From Alkalimonas sp. (GTDB lineage Bacteria; Pseudomonadota; Gammaproteobacteria; Enterobacterales; Alteromonadaceae), in NCBI RefSeq assembly GCF_020831925.1, contig NZ_JAFIFQ010000002.1:62001-126000 (forward strand): DNA of 64,000 nt, given 5' to 3'. The first letter of the stretch is position 1. Each line of letters starts with the position of its first letter. Both the position numbers and the translations under genes were made by a program. This document shows positions 16,373-27,021 of the stretch, in pieces. Below the pieces are notes generated by a model. It searched no databases. It saw only the letters and a list, made by a program, of their open reading frames with translations, and was not told the origin of the DNA.

Positions 16373-17629
16373 TCAGGCTACCGGCTGAAAAGCTGAGCGG
16401 TTATTTGGTTTGGCCAATACCAAATGCACTGTACTGGTAGCGCGCTCTAAAAAACCGCCTTCGCAATAACATAAGTAGTAATGCCATAAACGGATAAACT
16501 CATGATCATACCCAAGCTTGAGAACCTCATCTTTCTGCTGCAAAAAACGCTCACACCAATGACGCAGCGTTTTAGCATAATCAAACCCAATATCCTGTAG
16601 CTGACGAATGACCAGATCTGTCCCTTTAGTTACCGCTTCAGACATTCGATGAATGGACGGCAGGCAGCCGCCTGGAAAAATATAGCGTTTGATAAAATCT
16701 ACTTCCCGGACATACTGCTTGTAGCGCTGATCAACCATGGTAATAGCTTGTAACACCATGATTCCATCAGGTTTTAGCAAGGAAGAACACACCTTGAAGT
16801 AGGTGTCCAGATAATCATCACCAACGGCTTCAATCATTTCTATTGAGACCAGCTTGTCGTAGCTACCGGTCAGATCACGGTAATCCTGTAGCAATAGGGT
16901 AATTCTATCTTCTAAGCCAGCAGCAGCAACCTGGGTTTTCGCATAGTCGTATTGTTGCTGAGAGATAGTGGTCGTCGTTACCTTACACCCATAATGCTGC
17001 GCAGCATAAATTGCCATGCCGCCCCAGCCGGTACCGATTTCCAATAAGTGATCATCGGGGCTCAGCTGCAATCGTTGACACAATAACTCCAGTTTGTGTT
17101 GTTGCGCTTGTTCAAGGCTTGCATGTTGGTTTGGGTAAACAGCACTGGAGTACATCATGCTTTCATCCAGAAATAACCGATACATAGCGTTGCCCAAATC
17201 ATAATGTGCTGAAATATTTTTACGCGCTTGCGACTTGGAGTTCGCATTTTGCCAATTCAGTAGCTTAAGCCATGGCCGGCTTAACCGGGCCCAGGTGGAG
17301 TCCATTTGATCCAGCAAGTTAAGATTGCGGGCGAAAATCCGCACTAGATCAGTAAGCTCATCGCAAGTCCAGGCTCCTTCGACAAAGGCTTCAGCGGCAC
17401 CTATGGAGCCACTGCTGACCATTTTGCGGTAAAAGGTTGCATCTTCAACCCGGATATTAACTTGTAAATCAGCAGCTTTGTCACCAAACTCCAGCAGCTG
17501 CTGGCCCTCAAAGACCCTTATATAGCCGTGCTCCAGCCTGGCTATAAAGTTAAGCACAAAGCGACGGCTAAATTTATCAAACCAACTCAACTTGTTTGCA
17601 ACCGAGTTTTCTGTCAACGACATCGTCAT
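16373..17629 (-). CDS. cfa: Cyclopropane-fatty-acyl-phospholipid synthase family methyltransferase
   Basis: The 418-residue SAM-dependent enzyme of the Cfa/CMAS family methylates unsaturated acyl chains of membrane phospholipids. The SAM-binding motif L-L-E-I-G-T-G-W-G-G lies near residue 195, preceded by H-Y-D-L-G-N and followed by Y-D-K-L-V-S-I-E-M-I-E-A-V-G and the F-I-x-x-Y-I-F-P-G-G motif. The ATG at 17629 is preferred because AAGGATA lies about 9 bases before it; a GTG two codons upstream is also possible. It is the last gene of the DUF1365-linked cluster, and enzymes in this context may make modified fatty acids other than cyclopropanes. Confidence 0.9.
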   Translation of the reverse strand: MTMSLTENSVANKLSWFDKFSRRFVLNFIARLEHGYIRVFEGQQLLEFGDKAADLQVNIRVEDATFYRKMVSSGSIGAAEAFVEGAWTCDELTDLVRIFARNLNLLDQMDSTWARLSRPWLKLLNWQNANSKSQARKNISAHYDLGNAMYRLFLDESMMYSSAVYPNQHASLEQAQQHKLELLCQRLQLSPDDHLLEIGTGWGGMAIYAAQHYGCKVTTTTISQQQYDYAKTQVAAAGLEDRITLLLQDYRDLTGSYDKLVSIEMIEAVGDDYLDTYFKVCSSLLKPDGIMVLQAITMVDQRYKQYVREVDFIKRYIFPGGCLPSIHRMSEAVTKGTDLVIRQLQDIGFDYAKTLRHWCERFLQQKDEVLKLGYDHEFIRLWHYYLCYCEGGFLERATSTVHLVLAKPNNRSAFQPVA

Positions 17630-17634
17630 TGGCA

Positions 17635-18372
17635 CTATCCTTTTTTGCTGTGGGCATAGACCGGGTTTCGCTTTAGAAACAACTTGAGGGCATGCCAGTA
17701 AATTCTTATCTTAACCAGTACGTTAGGCCATGGATTGTGGATCAGCAGTTGCTTCATAGCCGGTACACTCAACGCTTGGCGCGTCAATGTCATCCAAGCA
17801 CTGAACACCTGCTGCTCATTCTTGTAATTGCTAATACTGCATACCAACTGCTCTGCCGGTGCATTGATACGCCAGCGATAGTGCATCGACAAAGGATTAA
17901 AAGGGGAAACATGAAAGGCTTTTTCATGGTGAAACTCACCGTCTTCACACATCGGGATGAGGTAGTGATGACGTTCATTCCAGGGTGTATTACTGACCTC
18001 AGCCAGCAGGTAGTGGAGTTGATTTTCCTGCCCATAGCAATAATACAACGTTAAAGGGCTAAAATAATGACCCCAGTTGGCCAATGGGCTAAGCAGATAC
18101 ACTTCTTCAATGGGAAGCTCGCCGCCAAGCTGTTGTACCTTGTCGCACACGGCTTGCTTTAAACAAGCTACGCCCGGTAAATAATCTTTGCGCCGATAAC
18201 TAAATGCCGCAAAGCCTTCGTATTTAAGCAACCAACTGTGCCCAATGGCTGGCAGCTGACGGCAATTCAACCAAAAGTAATGCAGCCGATAGCCAAAACC
18301 ATGTGGGCTAGGCACAAAGCGTTGATGTCCAAGTTCCCCTTGGTATAGGGCATGACCAGACTCATTCGTCAC
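17635..18372 (-). CDS. DUF1365 protein
   Basis: The protein of about 245 residues matches the DUF1365 family: A-L-Y-Q-G-E-L-x-H-x-R-F-x-P...F-x-Y-R-L near the N-terminus, the central L-S-P-L-x-N-W-G-H-Y-F-S-P-L-T-L-Y-Y-C-Y, V-x-N-T-P-W-N-E-R, H-V-S-P-F-N-P and M-x-Y-R-W. Family members sit almost always between a COG2907 FAD enzyme and a Cfa-like methyltransferase and are thought to act in fatty-acid modification. No ATG fits; the GTG at 18372 with GGAG 9 bases upstream is chosen, and a TTG at 18387 is the alternative. It overlaps the FAD gene by 11 bases. Confidence 0.85.
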   Translation of the reverse strand: MTNESGHALYQGELGHQRFVPSPHGFGYRLHYFWLNCRQLPAIGHSWLLKYEGFAAFSYRRKDYLPGVACLKQAVCDKVQQLGGELPIEEVYLLSPLANWGHYFSPLTLYYCYGQENQLHYLLAEVSNTPWNERHHYLIPMCEDGEFHHEKAFHVSPFNPLSMHYRWRINAPAEQLVCSISNYKNEQQVFSAWMTLTRQALSVPAMKQLLIHNPWPNVLVKIRIYWHALKLFLKRNPVYAHSKKG

Positions 18373-19624
18373 CAAATGCAACTCCAAGTGCCCGTGCTAC
18401 ATCAACCGCACTACGCACACCGTCTTCATGAAAACCATTGTACCAATAAGCACCACAAAACCAGCTGCTATTCTGCCCATTAATTTCTGCGCGCCGTTGC
18501 TGCGCATCCATACTGTAGCTATTAAACACAGGATGCGCGTAGTTAAAGCGATGCAGAATACGATCAGTGTCTATCGCTGCGGTGTTGTTTAATGTAACGC
18601 ATACCGTTTGTTCCGACTCCAGTTGCTGCAAAATATTCATGTTGTAAGTCAAGGTTGCTTTTTCGCTGGTATTGGCTGATAAATTGTAGTTCCAGGCAGC
18701 CCAGGCAGCGCGACGTTTTGGCAATAAGGAGCTGTCGGTATGCAGTACCACCTCGTTGCTCTGATAAGGGATAGCCCCCAGGATCGATTGCTCGGCCGGA
18801 CTGGCATCGGCCAATAACTTGAGTGCCTGATCGCTGTGGCAAGCAAACACGACTTGGTCAAAGTGCTCAACCGAACCATCCGGCAAGGTTAGCTCTACAC
18901 CACTATCGCTACGCCGCACTGATTTTATCGGGCTATTCAGTCGAATGCTGTCTGTGGGTACCTGTTGCTGAAGGCGGCGAACATACTCACGCGAACCGCC
19001 ACAAACTACGGACCATTGTGGCCTGTCACTCACATTCAGTAGACCATGATTGTTGAAGAAGCGCAAAAAGAACCGCATTGGAAATGAGGGCATATCGGCC
19101 AGGCCGGACGACCAAATGGCAGCTCCCATAGGCAACAAGTAATGCTCCTGAACTGCCTGACCAAAATGATGCTTAGAAAGGAAGTCTCCCAACGTCAGAT
19201 CCAGATCATCATGGTCTTCGGCAAGTAGTTTTTTTCCAAGTTTATTAAAGCGAACAATGTCCAACAGCATGCCCCAAAACGAAGGTCGCAGTAAGTTACG
19301 TTTTTGAGCGAACAAGGTCGCAAAACTATTGCCGTTGTATTCAAGACCTGACTGCTCATGCTTCACTGAAAAACTCATTTCAGTCGGCTGGAATGGCACT
19401 GCCAGTTCCGCCAAAAAACGATTAAATAAAGGATAAGTCCAGTTGTTAAACACGATAAAACCGGTATCGACTGCCAGCTTTTTTCCCGCTAATTCTATAT
19501 CAACCGTAGCCGTGTGGCCTCCCAGGTAATCGTTGGCTTCGAACAAGACCACCTGATGCTGACGTTGCAGCAAATACAAGGACATCATACCTGCGATGCC
19601 ACCACCAATAACCGCAATTCTCAT
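18362..19624 (-). CDS. FAD-dependent amine-oxidase-type oxidoreductase (COG2907)
   Basis: The 420-residue flavoprotein has an N-terminal Rossmann FAD motif (I-A-V-I-G-G-G-I-A-G-M), E-A-N-D-Y-L-G-G-H near residue 36, V-D-T-G-F-I-V-F-N (about 56) and a C-terminal G-A-Y-W-Y-N-G-F-H-E-D-G. This is the COG2907 pattern of predicted NAD/FAD-binding proteins, found next to DUF1365 and cfa in many Proteobacteria. It probably acts on acyl chains as a desaturase or oxidase (inference from context). An AAGGAA site fixes the start. Confidence 0.88.
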   Translation of the reverse strand: MRIAVIGGGIAGMMSLYLLQRQHQVVLFEANDYLGGHTATVDIELAGKKLAVDTGFIVFNNWTYPLFNRFLAELAVPFQPTEMSFSVKHEQSGLEYNGNSFATLFAQKRNLLRPSFWGMLLDIVRFNKLGKKLLAEDHDDLDLTLGDFLSKHHFGQAVQEHYLLPMGAAIWSSGLADMPSFPMRFFLRFFNNHGLLNVSDRPQWSVVCGGSREYVRRLQQQVPTDSIRLNSPIKSVRRSDSGVELTLPDGSVEHFDQVVFACHSDQALKLLADASPAEQSILGAIPYQSNEVVLHTDSSLLPKRRAAWAAWNYNLSANTSEKATLTYNMNILQQLESEQTVCVTLNNTAAIDTDRILHRFNYAHPVFNSYSMDAQQRRAEINGQNSSWFCGAYWYNGFHEDGVRSAVDVARALGVAFGDE

Positions 19625-19634
19625 AGGGTTCCTT

Positions 19635-20063
19635 TCAGGCTTGCGCCATCCTCTGTTTCACTTGTCTGGTTGCCCAGCCGATGACCGGTAAATGTTGGTA
19701 CACCAGCTCGGTTAAATCGTAATAATCACGATGACATATAATGCGTCCATCCGCATGCCAATGAAGTTCTGAGCACCCCTCCAACTGAACTTTTTTTCCT
19801 TTGCCAATGGCCTGGTGGGCAAAGGTCATTTGCCAACTGATAAAGCCACACTCGCCTTGCTCTGATTGCGCCTTTCGCTCAAACTGACAATAACTTAAAC
19901 GAGCATAGGCATGTTCAAAATAGCGCTGAAGTGCGTCACTGCCTCGCACCTCGTGCACAGGATCGATAAAGCGAATATCCGGATGATACAGTTCCGTCAA
20001 CCGGTGTAGCTCCTTGTTAGTAAGTCCATTGTAAAAATCTAAAAAGCTATCAAGTCGACTCAT
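19635..20063 (-). CDS. NTF2/SnoaL-like protein
   Basis: The 142-residue cone-shaped NTF2-like fold is recognised by L-T-E-L-Y-H-P-D-I-R-F-I-D-P-V-H-E-V-R-G near residue 25 and a central W-H-A-D-G-R-I-I-C-H-R-D-Y-Y-D-L-T. Members occur in the COG2907-DUF1365-cfa cluster of other bacteria. The ATG at 20063 (with AAGGTG upstream) is chosen; one 27 bases upstream is also possible. The start overlaps phrB by 14 bases, so it is cotranscribed. Its reaction is unknown. Confidence 0.8.
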   Translation of the reverse strand: MSRLDSFLDFYNGLTNKELHRLTELYHPDIRFIDPVHEVRGSDALQRYFEHAYARLSYCQFERKAQSEQGECGFISWQMTFAHQAIGKGKKVQLEGCSELHWHADGRIICHRDYYDLTELVYQHLPVIGWATRQVKQRMAQA

Positions 20064-21477
20064 CTGATTTTTCACCTTGCTGTCTGGCATGCCGGAACAA
20101 CTCCAGCGTCACTTGCCTTGCTTTGGCATGATCCACCACCGCCTTAGGGTATTCTTTGCTAATTGGCAATTTATGCGGCCAATGAATGTGTTGATTCGGC
20201 AGCTTGGCAAGCTCTGGCACCCAATTACGAATAAAGTCCCCTTCAGGATCAAAGCGTTCGCTCTGGGTAATCGGATTAAAAATCCGAAAATAAGGCGCAG
20301 CATCGGTACCGGTCGAAGCAGCCCACTGCCAGCCACCGTTATTGGCCGCAAAATCACCGTCAATCAACCGACTCATGAAGTATTGCTCCCCCTTACGCCA
20401 GTCGATATGTAAGTCTTTCACTAAGAAACTAGCCACCACCATTCGTAACCTGTTATGCATCCAGCCGGTTTGATTCAATTGCCGCATAGCAGCATCTACC
20501 AACGGATAGCCCGTTTTGCCATCGCACCATGCCCTGAACAGGGTTTCATCATTGTGCCAGCGAATAGTAGCCGTTTCGGCCTGAAACGGCTGATGCTTGA
20601 TTAAATCAGGCCAAGCCACCAGCACATGCTTGTAAAAGTCACGCCAAATTAACTCCGATAACCAGACTGAAGCGCCTGAGTCTGCCTGCTGCAGAGCAGT
20701 ACCTGCTTCAACTTGCAAGCGTGCAATGCATTGCCTCACCGAAATAGCGCCAATAGCCAGGTAAGGTGAAAGCCGTGAAGTTGCATCCAATGCGGGCAGA
20801 TCACGTAGTTTTTTGTAATCCTGAACCTGCTGTTGACAAAAGCGGCGCAATTGCTTCAATAATGCATTCTGCTCTACCGGCCAAGCTGTTGAGCAGTCAT
20901 CTCCACTATGCATTCTGGTTAAAGCTGGCAAATTAATTTCAATTGGCGCTTGTGGTTTAGGTTTTGCGAGCACCTGAAGCCCTTGCTCGGAAAAACGCTG
21001 TAGCCAACGTTTTTTAAAGGGAGTGAATACCTGATACATGGCTCCTGAACCATTGACAAAGCTACCCGGGGCAAAAGCACATTGGCGATCGCATTGCCAC
21101 CAGCCTACGCCCTGCTTTGCAAGCCACTCTTGCAGTACCTGATCGCGCCTGCGCTCACGCAACTCATACTCAAGCTCCGTGTAAACCCGTGCCAGACCGA
21201 GTGACAATAGTGGTTCAAACACGGACTGTACATCATGATACGAACTCCCCTCGATCAGCAATAAAGGGACATTCAGTTCTGCCAACTCTTGTTCGAGTAC
21301 CTGAGCTCTGCGCCGAATAAGATCCTGCTTGATAGGTGCCATCTGATGCTGTTGCCAGCTTTGTGGGCAAGCAATAAACAAGGCCAGAGTAGGCCCATGG
21401 GACATGGCCTCAGTCAGCGCTGCGTTGTCATACACCCGTAAATCGGAACGGAACCAAACTAACTGCAATGCTCGCAC
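20050..21477 (-). CDS. phrB: Deoxyribodipyrimidine photolyase (class I CPD)
   Basis: The 475-residue cryptochrome/photolyase family enzyme (E. coli 472 aa) repairs cyclobutane pyrimidine dimers with blue light using FADH-. The N-terminal antenna domain has W-F-R-S-D-L-R-x-x-D-N-x-A-L. The C-terminal FAD domain has S-x-L-S-P-Y-L-A-I-G-A-I-S, W-R-D-F-Y, G-x-T-G-Y-P-L-V-D-A-A-M-R-Q-L, T-G-W-M-H-N-R-L-R-M-V and D-G-D-F-A-A-N-N-G-G-W-Q-W-x-A-S-T-G-T-D, all diagnostic. The start is a GTG preceded by AGGGGG. Confidence 0.96.
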   Translation of the reverse strand: MRALQLVWFRSDLRVYDNAALTEAMSHGPTLALFIACPQSWQQHQMAPIKQDLIRRRAQVLEQELAELNVPLLLIEGSSYHDVQSVFEPLLSLGLARVYTELEYELRERRRDQVLQEWLAKQGVGWWQCDRQCAFAPGSFVNGSGAMYQVFTPFKKRWLQRFSEQGLQVLAKPKPQAPIEINLPALTRMHSGDDCSTAWPVEQNALLKQLRRFCQQQVQDYKKLRDLPALDATSRLSPYLAIGAISVRQCIARLQVEAGTALQQADSGASVWLSELIWRDFYKHVLVAWPDLIKHQPFQAETATIRWHNDETLFRAWCDGKTGYPLVDAAMRQLNQTGWMHNRLRMVVASFLVKDLHIDWRKGEQYFMSRLIDGDFAANNGGWQWAASTGTDAAPYFRIFNPITQSERFDPEGDFIRNWVPELAKLPNQHIHWPHKLPISKEYPKAVVDHAKARQVTLELFRHARQQGEKSDEST

Positions 21478-21481
21478 AGCT

Positions 21482-22423
21482 TTACCCCCTGAGTCCCAGT
21501 GCTTCCGGATAGGGCTGTAAATAGGTTTGTGCAGCCAGATATGGATGCTCGAAACGGGATAAATGATGTTGCAATAAAGTCAGGGGAGCCATCAGCGGCA
21601 GATGCCCCAATCGGAAACGATCAATCAAACTGCTGAGCTCCTGGCGTTCTTTGCCTGATAAATGCTTTTTAAAAAAACCCTGCAGGTGTTGCAATACGTT
21701 AGCATGTGTTTTCCGGCTGCATGGTTTCTTTAGGGCCTGCATCAGTTCCAACAGATAACGCTGCTGCAGCTCCTTGGTATCAAATAGCTTCGCCTGCGCG
21801 ACCAATCGGCCGAGCTGGCGGTACGCGCTGGGACTGTGCGCCATCACCAGGAACTTGTAACGGCTGTGAAAAGCTACCAGCCCGCCGACACTAAAACCAC
21901 TGCGACACAAGTGCTGATAGTCATGGCAGGCAAAAATGCGGGTGATAAAGCTTTCTCGTAATTCAGCATCATGCAATCGACCATCCTCTTCGACCGGTAA
22001 CCATGGATAACGCTGCATCAGTTCGCGGGTAAAGAGCCCAACTCCAGCTTTGCCAAGTTGATGGCCCTGCTCATTGAACAAGCGTACCCGCTCCATGCCG
22101 CAACTGGGAGATTTGGCACAGACTATAAATCCAGCTAAATCTTCCATGCCGGGTAACACCTGCTTGGTGTAGTCCAGCATAGCTTCGGTATAATCCTTAC
22201 TTGCATCTTTAACCTGCACCAGATGAATATCACCATGATCTTTTTTCAACAGGCGAATTGGAGGGCGAGGCGTGCCAAGGCCAATGGCATTTTCCGGACA
22301 AACGGCATGGTAGCGAACGAAAGGTTGCAACTGACTCAGACAAAACTCGGAAGCCTTATGACCACCGTCGTAGCGTACTTTTTGCCCCAGCAAACAGGCA
22401 CTAATGCCAATGGGTAATTGCAT
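21482..22423 (-). CDS. DUF523-DUF1722 fusion protein
   Basis: The 313-residue protein has an N-terminal DUF523 domain (G-I-S-A-C-L-L-G-x-x-V-R-Y-D-G-G-H-K; C-P-E; C-A-K-S-P-S-C-G-M-E-R-V; residues about 5-155) with conserved cysteines suggesting a metal site, and a C-terminal DUF1722 (YbgA-like) domain (F-H-S-R-Y-K-F-L-V-M-A-H-S, about 205). In E. coli ybgA lies immediately upstream of phrB, matching this order. Its function is unknown; the genomic link to photolyase is strong. Confidence 0.9.
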   Translation of the reverse strand: MQLPIGISACLLGQKVRYDGGHKASEFCLSQLQPFVRYHAVCPENAIGLGTPRPPIRLLKKDHGDIHLVQVKDASKDYTEAMLDYTKQVLPGMEDLAGFIVCAKSPSCGMERVRLFNEQGHQLGKAGVGLFTRELMQRYPWLPVEEDGRLHDAELRESFITRIFACHDYQHLCRSGFSVGGLVAFHSRYKFLVMAHSPSAYRQLGRLVAQAKLFDTKELQQRYLLELMQALKKPCSRKTHANVLQHLQGFFKKHLSGKERQELSSLIDRFRLGHLPLMAPLTLLQHHLSRFEHPYLAAQTYLQPYPEALGLRG

Positions 22424-22565
22424 GCGAGATTCTCACAGAACTGGATAGTTTTTGATACAGCTCTGACTTGAGGTTGGATCAACAGTCAATGCAAAAAAGA
22501 AGTGCGATTGCTTAAATAGTCGACAAGTTGCAGCATCACACAAAAAAGCATGAGCTATAGAAAGC

Positions 22566-22590
22566 AAAGCCCTGACAAGTCAGGGCTTTG
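22566..22590 (-). terminator. Terminator after ihfA
   Basis: A perfect 11-bp stem, AAAGCCCTGAC (22566-22576) / GTCAGGGCTTT (22579-22589), lies 13 bases beyond the ihfA stop. The trailing T tract on the minus strand is short (GCTTTGCTTT). Confidence 0.7.
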
Positions 22591-22602
22591 TAATGAACCA
22601 AA

Positions 22603-22899
22603 TCAGAGCTTGCTGGTGCCTTCTTCAACCCTGGACTTTAACTTTTGTCCTGGCCGAAAGGTGACCACACAACGGGCAGAAATTGGAATATCCTCACCGG
22701 TTTTTGGGTTACGGCCTGGTCGCTCATTCTTGACACGAAGATCAAAGTTACCAAAGCCAGACAACTTAACTTGCTCCCCAGCTTCTAATGCCGAGCGAAT
22801 TTCTTCAAAAAAAGCTTCAACTATAAGTTTGGCATCGCGTTTACTTACCCCATACTTGGTAAACAATCGCTCTGCGATATCTGCTTTGGTCAGTGCCAT
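22603..22899 (-). CDS. ihfA: Integration host factor subunit alpha
   Basis: At 98 residues it is the length of E. coli IhfA (99 aa). IHF bends DNA at specific sites as an alpha-beta heterodimer. Signatures: [12 protein letters not shown] at the N-terminus, [12 protein letters not shown], and the beta-arm with the proline that intercalates at [22 protein letters not shown] precedes the ATG and overlaps the pheT stop region (2-base gap), so it is coupled to pheT as in E. coli. Confidence 0.97.
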   Translation of the reverse strand: MALTKADIAERLFTKYGVSKRDAKLIVEAFFEEIRSALEAGEQVKLSGFGNFDLRVKNERPGRNPKTGEDIPISARCVVTFRPGQKLKSRVEEGTSKL

Positions 22900-22901
22900 G
22901 G

Positions 22902-25289
22902 TTAATCCCTCAGCGTTGCATTGAACTCGTTTTTCAGCGCCACTACTACCTGATCAACAACCTGCTGGATGTCTTTATCCTCAAGGGTTCGCGCACTATC
23001 CTGTAACGTCAAAGCGATGGCAAGCGACTTGCAGCCTTCTGCCACTCCCTGCCCGCTATACACGTCAAATAATTTTAGGCCAACCAGTTGATTTCCGCCA
23101 ACTTTTTTAATAGTAGCAAGAATATCAGCAAAACGCACATCCGATTTCACCACCACAGCAAGATCTCGTCGGTTAGCAGGATAGCGGGATAGCTCCTGGC
23201 TTTGCACAATAGCCCGCTCACCAAGCCCGGCAAGCTCCAACTCAAACAGGTAACATTTACCCTTAATCCCAAGCTTGCGTTCAGCATCCGGATGCAGAGC
23301 ACCCAGCCAACCTACATGCTGACCATGGCGGGTAATCTCAGCAGTCTGGCCCGGATGCAGCGCTGTGTGCTCAGCGGGAACAAAATCAAAACGATCAGCA
23401 TCCGAAGTGGTTGCCAACAAAGCTTCTACATCGCCTTTCACATCGTAAAAGTCATAAGGACGCTCTGTCTGATTCCACTGGCCCTGTCCTATTGAACCAA
23501 CCAGTACCCCACCTATCACAGGGACCTGACGTACACCATTTTCCGCCGAGGCATCCGGTACAAACTTCAGGCCAGACTCAAACAAACGCAATTGCAATTG
23601 TTGCCGATTCTGGTTAGCTACCACGGTTTGCAACAAACCAGCCCAGGTACTCAAACGCATGGCGGACATATCGGCTGAAATCGGATTTGGTAACAGCAAC
23701 GCCTCAACCTGCGGATACAGCAACTGCTGCACTTTCGGATCGACAAAGCTATAAGTAATAGCCTCTAGGTACCCTCGATTGACCAACAACTGACGCAACA
23801 GGTGCAGTGGGATCTCCGCTTCGGCAAAGCGGCGCATGGTTAAACGGGCGCTGGGTGCCTCGTTCGGGATCTGATTGTAGCCATAAACCCGGGCCACTTC
23901 TTCAATTAAATCTTCGGCAATGGCCAAATCAAAGCGCCAGGAGGGTGTTCTGACCTGCCAGCCATCCGCCGTGTTGGTAACCTCAAGCCCCAACTGGCGC
24001 AAAATACGCTCAACCGTACTGGCTTCGATGCTGATCCCTAGTAACTTATTTAGCTGAGTAGCGCTCAGGTTTATCTGGTTGGCTTTTGGTATATGCGAAC
24101 TACTGACAGCCTCGACTATAGGACCTGGTTCACCACCGACGATATCCAGCAGCAGGGCTGTTGCACGCTCCATCGCCTGGCGCTGCAGGGCTGGGTCTAC
24201 ACCACGCTCGTAACGGTGTGACGCATCGGTATGCAAACCATACTGCCGGGCTTTGCCTGCCATCGCCTCTGGCGCAAAAAAAGCACTTTCCAAGAAGATG
24301 TCGTAACTTTGTTCAGTCACGCCGCTGTGTAAACCACCAAAGATCCCGGCCATTGCTAGTGGCTTTTGTTGATCAGCAATCACCAGAGTACCTGGCAACA
24401 AAGTTACTTCAGATCCATCCAACAACACCATTTTCTCGTCGCTGTGAGCATAACGCACCTGAATATTGCCTTCAATTTTTGCTAAATCAAAGGCATGCAT
24501 TGGATGGCCCAGCTCCAGTAGCACAAAGTTAGTAACATCAACCACAGGATCAATTGAACGCACACCTGAACGGCGAAGTTTCTCCACCAACCAGAGTGGA
24601 CTGGATACACCAGGATTGATGTTGTGAATCACACGCCCTAAATAACGTGGACAAGCATCTGGAGCCAGCAGTTCGATCTGACGCTGCTCATCATGGACAG
24701 GTTCAACCGCTTTGTAAGCTGGAGCCTGGAAATCAAGAGCATTGAGTACTGCGACTTCCCGTGCCAGACCAAGTAAACCAAGACAATCTGCCCGATTTGG
24801 TGTTAAGTCCACCTCAATGCTGACATCGTCCAACTGCAAGTACTTACGGATATCCTGACCAATAGGCGCATCTGCAGGCAGCTCAACAATCCCAGCAGAC
24901 TCTTCAGCCATACCAAGCTCGGATAAAGAACACAGCATGCCCATTGATGGCTGACCACGCAGTTTGGCCTTTTTAATTTTGAAGTCGCCCGGTAATACGG
25001 CACCGACTTTGGCCACAGCCACTTTCAAGCCTTGTCGGCAATTGCTGGCACCACAGACAATATCCAATAGCTCTTCGTCACCAACATCAACTTTTGTCAC
25101 TTGCAGTTTATCGGCATCAGGATGTTGAGCGCAGGACACCACTTCGCCAACCACCACACCGATAAAGTCGCCAGCTACCGGGTTGACTGCATCGACCTCC
25201 AAGCCAGCCATCGACAACTGTTCAGACAGCACATCCGAACTGACTGCCGGATTGACCCATTCACGTAACCAACTTTCACTAAACTTCAT
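22902..25289 (-). CDS. pheT: Phenylalanine-tRNA ligase beta subunit
   Basis: The 795-residue beta subunit (E. coli 795 aa) of the alpha2-beta2 synthetase has the N-terminal tRNA-binding OB fold (about 40-150, with [14 protein letters not shown]), a B3/4 editing domain, a B5 domain near 400-475, a catalytic-like core and a C-terminal anticodon-binding FDX-ACB domain (about 700-795, [13 protein letters not shown]). The start ATG has AGGA upstream. It lies 15 bases after pheS. Confidence 0.97.
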   Translation of the reverse strand: MKFSESWLREWVNPAVSSDVLSEQLSMAGLEVDAVNPVAGDFIGVVVGEVVSCAQHPDADKLQVTKVDVGDEELLDIVCGASNCRQGLKVAVAKVGAVLPGDFKIKKAKLRGQPSMGMLCSLSELGMAEESAGIVELPADAPIGQDIRKYLQLDDVSIEVDLTPNRADCLGLLGLAREVAVLNALDFQAPAYKAVEPVHDEQRQIELLAPDACPRYLGRVIHNINPGVSSPLWLVEKLRRSGVRSIDPVVDVTNFVLLELGHPMHAFDLAKIEGNIQVRYAHSDEKMVLLDGSEVTLLPGTLVIADQQKPLAMAGIFGGLHSGVTEQSYDIFLESAFFAPEAMAGKARQYGLHTDASHRYERGVDPALQRQAMERATALLLDIVGGEPGPIVEAVSSSHIPKANQINLSATQLNKLLGISIEASTVERILRQLGLEVTNTADGWQVRTPSWRFDLAIAEDLIEEVARVYGYNQIPNEAPSARLTMRRFAEAEIPLHLLRQLLVNRGYLEAITYSFVDPKVQQLLYPQVEALLLPNPISADMSAMRLSTWAGLLQTVVANQNRQQLQLRLFESGLKFVPDASAENGVRQVPVIGGVLVGSIGQGQWNQTERPYDFYDVKGDVEALLATTSDADRFDFVPAEHTALHPGQTAEITRHGQHVGWLGALHPDAERKLGIKGKCYLFELELAGLGERAIVQSQELSRYPANRRDLAVVVKSDVRFADILATIKKVGGNQLVGLKLFDVYSGQGVAEGCKSLAIALTLQDSARTLEDKDIQQVVDQVVVALKNEFNATLRD

Positions 25290-25304
25290 GTCAATCGATC
25301 CTGC

Positions 25305-26297
<993 letters not shown>

Positions 26298-26301
26298 TCA
26301 C

Positions 26302-27021
26302 TCAATCGAAATAATGTCCGTCGTCATCCGCCAGTACGGCCTTGACGAATGGAATGGTAATTTTGCGTTGGTGCACGATGGACGCCTTATCCAGCTGATC
26401 CAAAATCGCCACCAGTGCCCGGATGTCCCGTTGCTGCCTGTTCAGCAAGTAACGCGCCACCTCCGTGGTTAACTCTATGCCTCTTACATGGGCTTTATAC
26501 TGCAGCAACAGTTGTTTTTCCGGATCGCCAGGCAACCGCAGCTGATAACTGGTACATGCTTGCAACCTGGAAACCAGATCTGCCAACTGAAAACCGAGCT
26601 GAGTTGGAGCTTCATTCGCTACAATAAGCAGGCATTTGCCCTGCTCCGCCATCCGGTTGTATAAATCAAACACCGCGGTTTGCCAGCTAATGTCGCTGGC
26701 TATGGCCTGAATATTATCAAGACAGACCAAATCCAGGTGTTCTAGATCATCCAGTACCCTGGCATCGAGCTGGTGCAGATGCTCCAGCGCAAGCAACTGG
26801 CTGGTTAGCCCCATCTCCTGTGCATGAACACAGGCCGCATACAACAAATGCGACTTGCCAGCCCCGCTGGCACCAAATAAATACAAGGGCGCTTTGTCAG
26901 CAGGCTGAGCTAAGTACTGCCGGATGTAATCCACCGCTGGATGAGGTTTACTGCTATAAAAACTGTCCAGCGTTTCATCTTCCGGCAAGGTCACCGGTAA
27001 CGTAAACTGGGTAGGCTGCAT
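26302..27021 (-). CDS. hda: DnaA regulatory inactivator Hda
   Basis: The 239-residue AAA+ protein binds the DNA clamp and stimulates DnaA-ATP hydrolysis (RIDA). Seen: the N-terminal clamp-binding pentapeptide Q-F-T-L-P followed by L-P-E-D-E-T, Walker A G-A-S-G-A-G-K-S-H-L, Walker B L-V-C-L-D-N, and the C-terminal R-D-I-R-A-L sensor 2 region. The ATG directly abuts the stop of the DUF2066 gene. DUF2066 before hda is common in this group, but hda followed by pheST-ihfA is unusual. Confidence 0.92.
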   Translation of the reverse strand: MQPTQFTLPVTLPEDETLDSFYSSKPHPAVDYIRQYLAQPADKAPLYLFGASGAGKSHLLYAACVHAQEMGLTSQLLALEHLHQLDARVLDDLEHLDLVCLDNIQAIASDISWQTAVFDLYNRMAEQGKCLLIVANEAPTQLGFQLADLVSRLQACTSYQLRLPGDPEKQLLLQYKAHVRGIELTTEVARYLLNRQQRDIRALVAILDQLDKASIVHQRKITIPFVKAVLADDDGHYFD

